14,391 nt of DNA from an uncultured Eubacteriales bacterium (GCA_900546845.1 UREK01000038.1:1-14391); one strand, 5' to 3'; shown: positions 1 to 6,636, counted from the stretch's first letter. The notes: generated from the sequence alone by a model not told the origin. Program-made: numbers and translations.

Positions 1-150
1 CCCCTTTTTGAAAGGGGGTGGCAGCGCGCAAGCGCTGACGGGGGATTGCCGTATTCCAGCGGCGGCGTGAGCGCTGACGGAGGGAGTACCCTATGGTTGT
101 GGTTTGAGCCAGGGTAGGGCAGCTCCCTCTGAACGGGAGCCTCAGCCTGT
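1..150. repeat. Structured intergenic region with four hairpins and a short direct repeat
   Basis: No gene is seen here. The stretch contains a CCCCTTTT/AAAGGGG hairpin (1-18), a perfect 6-bp stem CAGCGC/GCGCTG closed by a GCAA tetraloop (22-37), a TACCCT/AGGGTA stem (87-92 with 111-116) that can be extended outward by GAGGGAG/CTCCCTC, and a GCTCCC/GGGAGC stem (122-127 with 135-140). The 11-mer AGCGCTGACGG occurs twice (31-41 and 70-80), 39 bp apart. Together this looks like a dispersed intergenic repeat of the kind common in gut Clostridia, though only one copy lies in this window so dispersal is inferred. It lies just after the clpB stop, but none of the stems is followed by a U-tract in the clpB direction, so a role as the clpB terminator is uncertain. 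Confidence 0.45.
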
Positions 151-2742
151 TTATTTCACAAACAGGTTCTCGCCGTCGTAATCCACGGTGAACACCGTGT
201 CCGGCGCAACGTCCTTTTCGATGATGTGCCGCGCGAGCAGCGTTTCCAGCTTGGATTGCAGCAGCCGCTTGAGCGGGCGCGCGCCGTAATGCGGGTCGTA
301 CCCCGCGTCGGCAACGTACTGCTTCGCTGCGTCGGTGAGCCGCACGTCCAGCCTGCGCTCCTGCAAGCGCTTGCGCAGGTCGGCAAGGAGCAGATCGGTG
401 ATCCGGAAGATCTCCGCCCGCGTGAGGGGCTTATAATAGACAACCTCATCCAGCCGGTTCAGAAATTCTGGGCGGAAGCTCTGCTTGAGGAGCGCGTCCA
501 CCTTCCTGCGCGCCTCGTCCGAGATACGCCCGTCCGCAATGCCGTCAAGGATGTAGTTCGAGCCGAGGTTGGAGGTCATGACGATGACGGTGTTCTTGAA
601 ATCCACCGTGCGGCCCTGGGAGTCCGTCATGCGGCCGTCGTCAAGCACCTGCAGGAGCACGTTGAACACATCCGGGTGCGCCTTCTCGATCTCGTCGAAC
701 AACACCACGCAGTAGGGCTTGCGGCGCACGGCCTCGGTGAGCTGGCCACCCTCGTCGTAGCCCACGTAGCCCGGAGGCGCACCGATGAGCCGCGCCACGG
801 CGTGCTTCTCCATGTATTCGCTCATGTCGATGCGCACCATATTGTTCTCATCGTCAAAGAGCGCTTGCGCGAGCGCCTTGGCAAGCTCTGTCTTGCCCAC
901 GCCCGTCGGGCCCAGGAAGAGAAAGCTGCCGATGGGCTTCGTCGGGTCCTTGAGGCCGGCGCGGGTGCGCAGGATCGCGTCCGCGACGGCCGTGACGGCC
1001 TCGTCCTGGCCGATGACCCGCTCGTGCAGGATCTGTTCGAGATGCAGCAGCTTCTCGCGCTCGCCCTCCATCAGCTTGGCGACGGGGATGCCCGTCCACC
1101 GCCCCACGATGCGGGCGATCTCCTCCTCCGTGACGCGGTCGCGCAGGAGGCCTTCGCTCTTGCTTTGCTCGCTGGCCTGCTCCGCTGCCGCCAGCTCCTC
1201 CCGGAGCTTGGGCAGCCTGCCGTATTTGAGCTCCGCCGCACGGTTGAGGTCGTATTCCCGCTCGGCCTTTTCCATCTCGGCGTTGAGCTGCTCGATCTCG
1301 CCGCGGAGCTTCTGCACGTTCTTGATCGCGTCCTTCTCGTTTTCCCATTTCACCTTGAGCTTGGCGAACTCCTCCCGCTCCCGGGCAAGCTCCTTGCGGA
1401 TGTCCGAAAGGTGCTCGGCGGAAAGCTTGTCGTTCTCCTTCGTCAGCGCCGCCTCCTCGATCTCAAGCTGCATGATGCGGCGGGAGATCTCGTCGAGCTC
1501 CGTGGGCATGGAGTCCATCTCCGTGCGGATCAGCGCGCAGGCTTCGTCCACGAGGTCGATGGCCTTATCCGGCAGGAACCGGTCGGAAATATAGCGATTG
1601 GAAAGCGTGGCCGCGGCGATGAGCGCGTTGTCGTTGATCTTCACGCCGTGGTATACCTCATAGCGCTCCTTGAGGCCGCGCAGGATGGAGATCGTGTCCT
1701 CCACGGTCGGTTCTTCCACCAGCACGGGCTGGAAGCGGCGGGAGAGCGCGGGGTCCTTTTCGATATATTTGCGGTACTCGTCGAGCGTTGTCGCGCCGAT
1801 GCAGTGGAGTTCGCCGCGCGCGAGCATCGGCTTTAAAAGGTTGCCCGCGTCCATGGAGCCTTCCGTCCGCCCCGCGCCAACGATGTTGTGCAGCTCGTCG
1901 ATGAAGAGGATGATGCGCCCTTCGGAGCGCTTCACCTCGTTGAGCACGGCCTTCAGGCGCTCTTCAAACTCCCCGCGGAATTTCGCGCCCGCGATGAGCG
2001 CCCCCATGTCGAGCGAGAAGATCCTGCGCTCCTTGAGCGACGCGGGGACGTCCCCGCGCACGATGCGCTGGGCAAGCCCCTCCGCGATGGCCGTTTTGCC
2101 GACGCCCGGCTCGCCGATGAGCACCGGGTTGTTCTTCGTTTTGCGCGAAAGGATGCGGATGACGTTTCTTACTTCGTCATCCCGGCCGATCACCGGGTCG
2201 AGCTTCTGCTTGCGCGCAAGCTCCACGAGATCCTGCGCATATTTGCCGAGCGCGTCATAGGTGCCCTCCGGAGAATCGCTTGTGACGCGCGCGCCGCCGC
2301 GGACGTCGTTGAGCGCTTTCAAAAAGGCATCGCGCTCCACGGCGAATTGCTGCAAAAGCGTTTTGACGGCCGCGTTGGGCGCTTCCATGAGGCCGAGGAA
2401 CACGTGCTCCACGGAGACGTATTCGTCCTTCATGTGCTGCGCCTGCTTTTCAGCGGTGTTCAGCGCCCGGTCCAGCTCCTGCGTAATGTAGACCCGGTCG
2501 GCCTCCCGGCCGCTGCCGGTCACCTGCGGGTAGCGCTCTACCGCAGTGCGCACGGCCTCGGTGAACGCGTCCGCGTCCTTGCCCATGCGCGTGAGCAGGC
2601 TTGCGATGAGCGAATCCTCCTGCTCCAAAAGCGCGAGCAGAAGATGCTCCTCATCCACCTGCTGGTTGCTGTGCTCGACGGCGATGCTCTGCGCCCCTTG
2701 GATCGCCTCGACCGAGCGTTGGGTAAATTTGCGAACGTCCAT
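151..2742 (-). CDS. clpB: ATP-dependent protein disaggregase ClpB (Hsp100)
   Basis: This 863-residue protein is full length for ClpB, the hexameric cytosolic AAA+ chaperone that pulls polypeptides out of aggregates together with DnaK/DnaJ/GrpE. Domains in order are a Clp N domain of two repeats (about 1-145), a first AAA+ module with Walker A GEPGVGKT (210-217), Walker B ILFIDE (278-283), pore loop AKFRG and arginine fingers SRRF (334-337), a long charged coiled-coil middle domain (about 405-525), and a second AAA+ module with Walker A GPTGVGKT (611-618), Walker B VVLFDE (679-684) and pore loop GYVGYDEGG. The coiled-coil middle domain of full length separates it from ClpC and ClpA, and there is no IGF/L ClpP-binding loop that I can see. 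The start ATG is preceded by AAGGAGGG with 7-bp spacing. It is a single-gene unit divergent from xpt. No CIRCE or CtsR operator was recognised upstream. Confidence 0.97.
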   Translation of the reverse strand: MDVRKFTQRSVEAIQGAQSIAVEHSNQQVDEEHLLLALLEQEDSLIASLLTRMGKDADAFTEAVRTAVERYPQVTGSGREADRVYITQELDRALNTAEKQAQHMKDEYVSVEHVFLGLMEAPNAAVKTLLQQFAVERDAFLKALNDVRGGARVTSDSPEGTYDALGKYAQDLVELARKQKLDPVIGRDDEVRNVIRILSRKTKNNPVLIGEPGVGKTAIAEGLAQRIVRGDVPASLKERRIFSLDMGALIAGAKFRGEFEERLKAVLNEVKRSEGRIILFIDELHNIVGAGRTEGSMDAGNLLKPMLARGELHCIGATTLDEYRKYIEKDPALSRRFQPVLVEEPTVEDTISILRGLKERYEVYHGVKINDNALIAAATLSNRYISDRFLPDKAIDLVDEACALIRTEMDSMPTELDEISRRIMQLEIEEAALTKENDKLSAEHLSDIRKELAREREEFAKLKVKWENEKDAIKNVQKLRGEIEQLNAEMEKAEREYDLNRAAELKYGRLPKLREELAAAEQASEQSKSEGLLRDRVTEEEIARIVGRWTGIPVAKLMEGEREKLLHLEQILHERVIGQDEAVTAVADAILRTRAGLKDPTKPIGSFLFLGPTGVGKTELAKALAQALFDDENNMVRIDMSEYMEKHAVARLIGAPPGYVGYDEGGQLTEAVRRKPYCVVLFDEIEKAHPDVFNVLLQVLDDGRMTDSQGRTVDFKNTVIVMTSNLGSNYILDGIADGRISDEARRKVDALLKQSFRPEFLNRLDEVVYYKPLTRAEIFRITDLLLADLRKRLQERRLDVRLTDAAKQYVADAGYDPHYGARPLKRLLQSKLETLLARHIIEKDVAPDTVFTVDYDGENLFVK

Positions 2743-2790
2743 CTATCAACCCTCCTTGCCGGAACTAACGTTCTTGTTTTCACGGAAATA

Positions 2791-2819
2791 AGTATAGCGG
2801 ATTTCCCTAGTATTGTCTT
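2791..2819 (-). promoter_or_regulatory. Candidate clpB promoter
   Basis: Reading on the minus strand, AAGACA (2819-2814) and TATACT (2796-2791) are separated by 17 bp, a reasonable sigma-A type promoter about 50 bp upstream of the clpB start. Its -35 lies inside an inverted repeat TTGTC-TT-GACAA (2814-2825) and overlaps a plus-strand TTGACA. I see neither the CIRCE element (TTAGCACTC/GAGTGCTAA) nor tandem GGTCAAA (CtsR) repeats, the usual heat-shock operators of Firmicutes. Confidence 0.5.
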
Positions 2820-2846
2820 GACAAAACTGGGGTATGATTTTGAATT
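2818..2846 (+). promoter_or_regulatory. Candidate distal xpt promoter, overlapping the clpB -35
   Basis: A perfect -35 TTGACA (2818-2823) is followed after 17 bp by TGAATT (2841-2846), a weak -10. Its -35 shares bases with the minus-strand clpB -35. If used, it would give a leader of roughly 120 nt before the xpt start. I looked for a purine riboswitch in that leader and did not recognise one. Confidence 0.3.
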
Positions 2847-2900
2847 TGCTGTGAATCTTTTCCCAAAATCAGATTCCAAAAAGAATTTTCAGAAAAGGCC

Positions 2901-2929
2901 TTGCTTTGGAGTGTATTTTAGGGGATAAT
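2901..2929 (+). promoter_or_regulatory. Candidate proximal xpt promoter
   Basis: TTGCTT (2901-2906) and GATAAT (2924-2929) are separated by 17 bp. The -10 is good and the -35 moderate. Transcription from here would begin near 2936 and leave only about 40 nt of leader, too short for a purine riboswitch. It is the better placed of the two candidates for the xpt cluster. Confidence 0.45.
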
Positions 2930-2976
2930 ATGCCCATTGAACCGTCATTAAAGTTGAAATGGAGGCAAAATCCGCC

Positions 2977-3558
2977 ATGCAGTTGTTGAAAGATCGCATC
3001 CGCGCCGAAGGGCGCGTGCTGCCGGGGAACATCATCAAGGTCGACGGATTCCTAAACCACCGTGTGGACACCAAGCTCATGCGCGCGATGGCAAAAGAGT
3101 TCGGTCGGCTTTTTGATTTGACGGGCATCACGGCCGTACTCACGGTGGAGGCTTCGGGCATCGCGCTCGGCGCCATCTGCGCGGAGGAATTCGGCGTGCC
3201 GCTCATCTTCGCCAAGAAGGCTAAGTCCGACAACATCGAGGGCGGCCTTTACCAGAGCGAGATCTTTTCCTATACCTATAAAAAGAAGGTTACGCTCCTG
3301 ATGAGCAGCCAGTGGCTCGGGCCGAATGACCGGGTGCTCATCATTGACGATTTCCTCGCCAACGGCGAAGCGCTGCGCGGCCTTGTGGACATCGTGCACC
3401 AGGCGGGCGCAAGCCTCATCGGCCTCGGCATCGCGATTGAGAAAGGCTTCCAGGGCGGCGGCGACCGCCTGCGCGCCCAGGGCGAAAACGTGCATTCCCT
3501 CGCGATCATCGAGCGGGCGGATGAAAACGGCATCGTCTTCCGGGAGGAAGAGGCGTAA
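2977..3558 (+). CDS. xpt: Xanthine phosphoribosyltransferase
   Basis: The enzyme joins xanthine to PRPP to form XMP and pyrophosphate, a purine salvage step in the cytosol. The PRPP-binding motif is seen as VLIIDDFLANGEA (about 120-132), and the N-terminal stretch with VDGFLNH matches the Xpt family closely. I place the start at 2977 (193 residues, against 194 for the Bacillus subtilis enzyme). An upstream in-frame ATG at 2959 overlaps the GGAGG (2961-2965) that serves as ribosome site for 2977, and starting there would add six residues the family lacks. The gene is followed after only 3 nt by a small membrane-protein gene and then guaA, which uses XMP, so these form a likely purine operon. 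Confidence 0.95.
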   Translation: MQLLKDRIRAEGRVLPGNIIKVDGFLNHRVDTKLMRAMAKEFGRLFDLTGITAVLTVEASGIALGAICAEEFGVPLIFAKKAKSDNIEGGLYQSEIFSYTYKKKVTLLMSSQWLGPNDRVLIIDDFLANGEALRGLVDIVHQAGASLIGLGIAIEKGFQGGGDRLRAQGENVHSLAIIERADENGIVFREEEA

Positions 3559-3561
3559 CCC

Positions 3562-3864
3562 ATGGGCGAGATCAGCTTTTTCGAGGCGGTCATGCTCGTC
3601 TGCTTCGGCGTTGCGTGGCCGCTCAACATCATCAAATCCCTGCGCACCAAGAGCACGGAGGGGAAAAGCGTGCTGTTCCTGATGGCGATCCTGATCGGCT
3701 ATGTGGCGGGCATCACGCACAAGCTGCTCTACAGCCGCAACATTGTGCTCGTGCTTTACTGCATCAACTTCGCCATGGTGAGCGTGGATACGTTCCTGTA
3801 TTTCCACTACCGCCGCAGGGAACGCCTGGCCGCAGCCCAAAAGGGCGATGCGCACAGCAAATAA
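3562..3864 (+). CDS. Small PQ-loop / SemiSWEET-like three-helix membrane protein
   Basis: The protein has 100 residues with three predicted membrane helices (about 6-24, 37-54 and 60-80) and a basic cytoplasmic C-terminus (RRRER). After helix 1 there is a proline (P20) followed by KSLRTKSTEGKS, which resembles the KSTEG signature of SWEET/MtN3 and PQ-loop transporters. Size and helix count match bacterial SemiSWEETs, which work as dimers and carry sugars. The ATG lies 3 nt after the xpt stop, with a GGGAGGA site inside the end of xpt, and guaA starts 35 nt later, so co-transcription with purine salvage genes is likely. The substrate is unknown. A link to purine bases or nucleosides would be an inference from context only. 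The classical PQ dipeptide is PL here. Confidence 0.7.
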   Translation: MGEISFFEAVMLVCFGVAWPLNIIKSLRTKSTEGKSVLFLMAILIGYVAGITHKLLYSRNIVLVLYCINFAMVSVDTFLYFHYRRRERLAAAQKGDAHSK

Positions 3865-3899
3865 GCGAACTATTTTTCTGAAAGGATATTTACGCATAC

Positions 3900-5423
3900 A
3901 TGGAAAGAATCGTCGTTCTCGATTTCGGCGGCCAGTATAACCAGCTGATCGCCAGGCGTGTGCGCGAAGCGGGCGTTTACAGCGAGCTGCTGCCGCACAA
4001 CGCGCCGCTCGAGCGGATCCGGGGCGAAGCGCTTTCCGGCATCATCCTCACCGGAGGACCGGACAGCGTGTATGCCGAAGGCGCGAAGGCCTGCGATGAT
4101 GCCATCTTCTCACTCGGCGTGCCGGTGCTTGGCATCTGCTATGGCATGCAGTATATCGCCAAGGTATTCGGCGGCCGTATCGAAGCCGCACCTGTGCGCG
4201 AATACGGCCGCACGCCCATCCGCATGGCGGATCATCCGCTGCTCAAAGGGCTCGATTCCGGCATCGTCTGGATGAACCACAATGATTCCGTATTCGGCAT
4301 GCCGGAGGGCTTCTCCGCCATCGCGGAAACGGACAACTGCCCCTTCGCTGCCTTTGCGGACGACGGGCGCAGGCTCTATGGCATCCAGTTCCATGCGGAG
4401 GTGGCGCATATGCCGAAGGGCGAGCGGATCTTCCACAATTTCCTCCGGGAGATCTGCGGCTGCGCCTGCACCTATTCCCCCGCAGGCCTCGCGGATACGC
4501 TCACCGCGCAGATCCGCGCGCAGGTCGGGGACGGCCGGGTGATCGGCGCGCTTTCCGGCGGTGTGGATTCCTCCGTGGCTTCCGTGCTGGTACACAACGC
4601 CATCGGGGATAAGCTCACCTGCATCTTCGTGGATCACGGCCTTTTGCGCCACAACGAGGCGGAGGAGGTCATCGGCTTCTACCGGGATAAGCTCAACCTC
4701 AACATCATCAAGGTGGACGCGCGGGAGCGCTTCCTCACCAAGCTCGCGGGCGTGACTGAGCCGGAGCAGAAGCGCAAGATCATCGGCACAGAATTCGTGC
4801 GCGTGTTTGAAGAGGAAGCGAAAAAGCTTGGCGGAGCGGATTGGCTTTTGCAGGGTACCATCTATCCAGATGTGATCGAAAGCGGAACGCAGACCGGCGC
4901 GAAGATCAAGAGCCACCACAACGTAGGCGGGCTGCCTGCGGACATCGGCTTCAAGGGCCTTGTCGAGCCGCTCCGGATGCTCTTTAAGGACGAAGTTCGC
5001 GCGCTGGGCGAGTCGCTCGGCATCGCGCACGAGCTCGTCTGGCGGCAGCCCTTCCCGGGCCCGGGCCTCGCCATCCGCGTGCTGGGCGAGGTAACGGAGG
5101 AAAAGCTGGCCATCCTGCGCCAGAGCGATTATATTTTCCGTGAGGAGATCGCGAACGCGGGTCTTGCGGAGAAGATCTGGCAATACTTCACCGTTTTCAC
5201 CGGCATGCGCTCTGTGGGCGTGATGGGCGACCTGCGCACCTACGATTACGCCATCGGCGTACGCGCCGTCACCTCCACTGACGCGATGACCGTCGAGTGG
5301 GCGGAAATCCCGTACCCTGTGCTCCGGCGTATCAGCGAGCGGATCATAGGAGAGGTGCCCCACGTGAACCGTGTCGTTTACGACATCACGTCGAAGCCGC
5401 CGGGAACGATTGAGTGGGAATAA
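3900..5423 (+). CDS. guaA: GMP synthase (glutamine-hydrolysing)
   Basis: GuaA aminates XMP to GMP with glutamine and ATP, the last step of GMP formation. The 507-residue length is typical. The N-terminal class I glutamine amidotransferase has the oxyanion strand LTGGP, the nucleophile Cys80 in GICYGMQ, and the His165/Glu167 pair. The motif around these two reads FHAEV where most homologues have FHPEV. The ATP-pyrophosphatase domain carries the PP-loop SGGVDSS (219-225), and the C-terminal dimerisation domain ends in the conserved KPPGTIEWE. The start ATG has AAAGGA (3881-3886) 13 nt upstream, a rather long spacing. It follows xpt and the PQ-loop gene on the same strand, so XMP made by Xpt can feed directly to this enzyme. 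Its 3' end borders an AT-rich pocket that looks inserted. Confidence 0.97.
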   Translation: MERIVVLDFGGQYNQLIARRVREAGVYSELLPHNAPLERIRGEALSGIILTGGPDSVYAEGAKACDDAIFSLGVPVLGICYGMQYIAKVFGGRIEAAPVREYGRTPIRMADHPLLKGLDSGIVWMNHNDSVFGMPEGFSAIAETDNCPFAAFADDGRRLYGIQFHAEVAHMPKGERIFHNFLREICGCACTYSPAGLADTLTAQIRAQVGDGRVIGALSGGVDSSVASVLVHNAIGDKLTCIFVDHGLLRHNEAEEVIGFYRDKLNLNIIKVDARERFLTKLAGVTEPEQKRKIIGTEFVRVFEEEAKKLGGADWLLQGTIYPDVIESGTQTGAKIKSHHNVGGLPADIGFKGLVEPLRMLFKDEVRALGESLGIAHELVWRQPFPGPGLAIRVLGEVTEEKLAILRQSDYIFREEIANAGLAEKIWQYFTVFTGMRSVGVMGDLRTYDYAIGVRAVTSTDAMTVEWAEIPYPVLRRISERIIGEVPHVNRVVYDITSKPPGTIEWE

Positions 5424-5435
5424 TTTCAGAAGCGG

Positions 5436-5462
5436 AAAAAGCCCGTAATCACTGGACTTTTT
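5436..5462 (+). terminator. Weak terminator-like hairpin after guaA
   Basis: AAAAAG (5436-5441) can pair with CTTTTT (5457-5462), with two further C-G pairs inside after one mismatch and a 9-nt loop. The U-run forms the 3' arm of the stem. It lies 13 nt beyond the guaA stop and is the nearest candidate end for the xpt-guaA transcript. Confidence 0.4.
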
Positions 5463-5480
5463 AAGGATTAGAGCCTTTCG

Positions 5481-5498
5481 TGGCAACGAAATGGCAAC
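5481..5498. repeat. Tandem TGGCAAC direct repeats next to the guaA 3' end
   Basis: TGGCAAC occurs at 5481-5487 and 5492-5498 with an 11-bp period, about one helical turn, placing both on the same DNA face. Short direct repeats of this sort beside a conserved integration gene resemble recombinase arm-type binding sites. No integrase gene remains in the window, so the role is inferred. Confidence 0.35.
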
Positions 5499-5521
5499 AG
5501 AATTTCATTATTCACAAGAAA

Positions 5522-5560
5522 AGAGCTAACTGATTTTGATTCGTCAGTTAGCTCTCTTTT
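5522..5560. terminator. Strong bidirectional terminator between guaA and the HEPN-like gene
   Basis: AGAGCTAACTGA (5522-5533) pairs perfectly with TCAGTTAGCTCT (5544-5555) around a 10-nt loop. On the plus strand the stem is followed by CTTTTATATCTTT. On the minus strand it is followed by TTTTCTTGTG. It therefore can end both the rightward guaA transcript and the leftward transcript of the two-gene XRE/HEPN-like unit. Confidence 0.85.
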
Positions 5561-5566
5561 ATATCT

Positions 5567-6001
5567 TTAATACCCTCTTAGCTCGTGTAGTAGGTCGGAA
5601 AGCTTTTGATTAAGGTCTATAAAGTTAAGAAGGTACTCTTCGGTAATCTCAAATTGCCTATTTCCATCCTTTACTCTTTCTTTCGTCGCCAATGTCTGTT
5701 CGCCAGATGCATTTGTTATGCGATAGCTATGAATTATTCGATTTCGCATTTTAACAATTTGGACAAACAGTGTTTCTATTTTATCTCCGCATTTCGAAGT
5801 GATGACTTCATGAACACTCTCTTTGAGATGCCCTGATTCCAAGTCTATTAGGTGATACCAGTCGTATTTATCCAAGTCATCACATTTGAGAATATTCTCA
5901 ACTATAAATGCGTTATTTGAGTTAAAAACACAAATAGCACTCCCCAACAGTTCGCGGTATTGCTTAGTCGGCAGAGACTGTCTCGTATAACTTTCGTACA
6001 T
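5567..6001 (-). CDS. Small protein with HEPN-like R-x4-H motif, unknown function
   Basis: I do not recognise this 144-residue protein by family name. It is predicted mostly helical and soluble, without signal peptide or membrane segment. Residues 86-91 read RNRIIH within a helical context (KMRNRIIHSYRI). This fits the R-(N/D/H)-x3-H catalytic signature of HEPN domains, which in many toxins and defence proteins form a metal-independent RNase site at a dimer interface. The ATG is preceded by AAGGA at good spacing, and the gene starts 28 nt after the XRE regulator on the same strand, so the two are probably one transcript. The gene is visibly more AT-rich than its neighbours, which suggests recent transfer. 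HEPN membership is a motif-level call. A simple conserved hypothetical protein of an integrated element is the alternative. Confidence 0.75.
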   Translation of the reverse strand: MYESYTRQSLPTKQYRELLGSAICVFNSNNAFIVENILKCDDLDKYDWYHLIDLESGHLKESVHEVITSKCGDKIETLFVQIVKMRNRIIHSYRITNASGEQTLATKERVKDGNRQFEITEEYLLNFIDLNQKLSDLLHELRGY

Positions 6002-6029
6002 CTTGGTTCCTTCCTGTTCTATACCTCAA

Positions 6030-6539
6030 TCAAATATCTTGCACTATTAAATTGCTATGCCCCTGTGAAAAAAACTCTTCTGGTCGTTGTCTAGAATCAA
6101 ACTCCGGATAGTGATAGCGCCACCGGTCATAGTCCTCTTTGGAGATCTCTCCAGCCTCCAGCATGGCCGCAGCCTGTTGCCAGGAGCAGAGCATCTCATG
6201 CAGCTGGGCAGCGTCTTTGTTCTTTCGGACATCGACCTTTAGGCATACTTCTCCATCCACCTCGCTGACCTTGAGCCCGTAGTTATCCTCCAGGGTAAAC
6301 AGGGTGTGCATCAGCCCCACATAGGACTCTATGTTCGGGACAGAGAGCGCATGGGGCGAGACGTCCAGCACCTTTGCCAGGGCTGCGGTAAGGTCTGCTT
6401 TAGGGGTTCTTGTCCCTGTTTCGTACTGTGCCAGACGCACATCGGCGGACTTCTCAGGGAAGCCCATTAACTGACCAAGGTATTTCTGTGTCATGCCCCG
6501 CATATTGCGGAAAAAATGTATTCTTTCACCAATCGCCAT
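6030..6539 (-). CDS. XRE-family helix-turn-helix regulator
   Basis: The N-terminal 65 residues form a Cro/CI-type helix-turn-helix (GERIHFFRNMRGMTQKYLG, then ..ADVRLAQYETGTRTPK..). The C-terminal half, including SKEDYDRWRYHYPEFD, resembles a group of regulators I associate with integrative conjugative elements of gut Firmicutes. That association is from memory and was not searched. Two in-frame ATGs exist. I choose 6539 because AGGAG (6553-6549) ends 9 nt before it, while that site abuts the upstream ATG at 6548 with no spacing at all. This gives 169 residues. It leads a two-gene unit with the HEPN-like gene and has its own promoter with paired repeats, so autoregulation is likely. It could be an antitoxin-like repressor or simply an element-maintenance regulator. 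Confidence 0.88.
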   Translation of the reverse strand: MAIGERIHFFRNMRGMTQKYLGQLMGFPEKSADVRLAQYETGTRTPKADLTAALAKVLDVSPHALSVPNIESYVGLMHTLFTLEDNYGLKVSEVDGEVCLKVDVRKNKDAAQLHEMLCSWQQAAAMLEAGEISKEDYDRWRYHYPEFDSRQRPEEFFSQGHSNLIVQDI

Positions 6540-6560
6540 AATAGCCATCTCCTGTGCCGG

Positions 6561-6573
6561 TTATCGTTGATAA
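6561..6573. repeat. Short inverted repeat near the xre transcription start
   Basis: TTATC-GTT-GATAA is a perfect 5-bp inverted repeat close to the predicted start of the xre transcript (about 6569). It may be an additional operator half-site pair or a coincidence. Confidence 0.25.
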
Positions 6574-6575
6574 TG

Positions 6576-6604
6576 AATATAGCAGAAATGCTTAGTATTA
6601 TCAA
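6576..6604 (-). promoter_or_regulatory. Promoter of the xre/HEPN-like unit
   Basis: On the minus strand, TTGATA (6604-6599) and TATATT (6581-6576) are separated by exactly 17 bp, one base off consensus in each box. The predicted start is near 6569, giving a leader of about 30 nt. One copy of the 14-bp repeat below overlaps the -35 and spacer. Confidence 0.7.
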
Positions 6605-6636
6605 GGGGCGCAGAAATAAATTTGTTTAGTATTTTC
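6589..6636. promoter_or_regulatory. Paired 14-bp direct repeats, likely XRE operator
   Basis: TGCTTAGTATTATC (6589-6602) and TGTTTAGTATTTTC (6623-6636) match at 12 of 14 positions and are 34 bp apart. The first overlaps the xre -35 box and spacer, the second lies upstream of it. This is the arrangement expected for an autoregulating helix-turn-helix repressor. Confidence 0.5.

Noticed and set aside
226..1836. Long plus-strand open frames opposite clpB (also 1888-2928)
   Set aside because: They lie fully or mostly antisense to a clearly conserved gene, have biased low-complexity composition, lack ribosome sites and are expected as shadows of GC-rich codon use.
2743..2830. CIRCE or CtsR operator upstream of clpB
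   Set aside because: Neither TTAGCACTC/GAGTGCTAA nor tandem GGTCAAA was found on either strand.
2847..2958. Purine riboswitch upstream of xpt
   Set aside because: xpt is often riboswitch-controlled, but I could not find the conserved loop and junction elements, and the better promoter leaves too short a leader.
2959..2976. Upstream ATG of xpt at 2959
   Set aside because: It overlaps the ribosome site and adds six residues absent from the family.
5499..5521. Remnant of an integrase gene beside the TGGCAAC repeats
   Set aside because: Short translations of both strands here gave no recognisable recombinase motif and no frame longer than a few dozen codons.
6540..6548. Upstream ATG of the xre gene
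   Set aside because: The AGGAG site directly abuts it with zero spacing. The next in-frame ATG at 6539 has 9-nt spacing.
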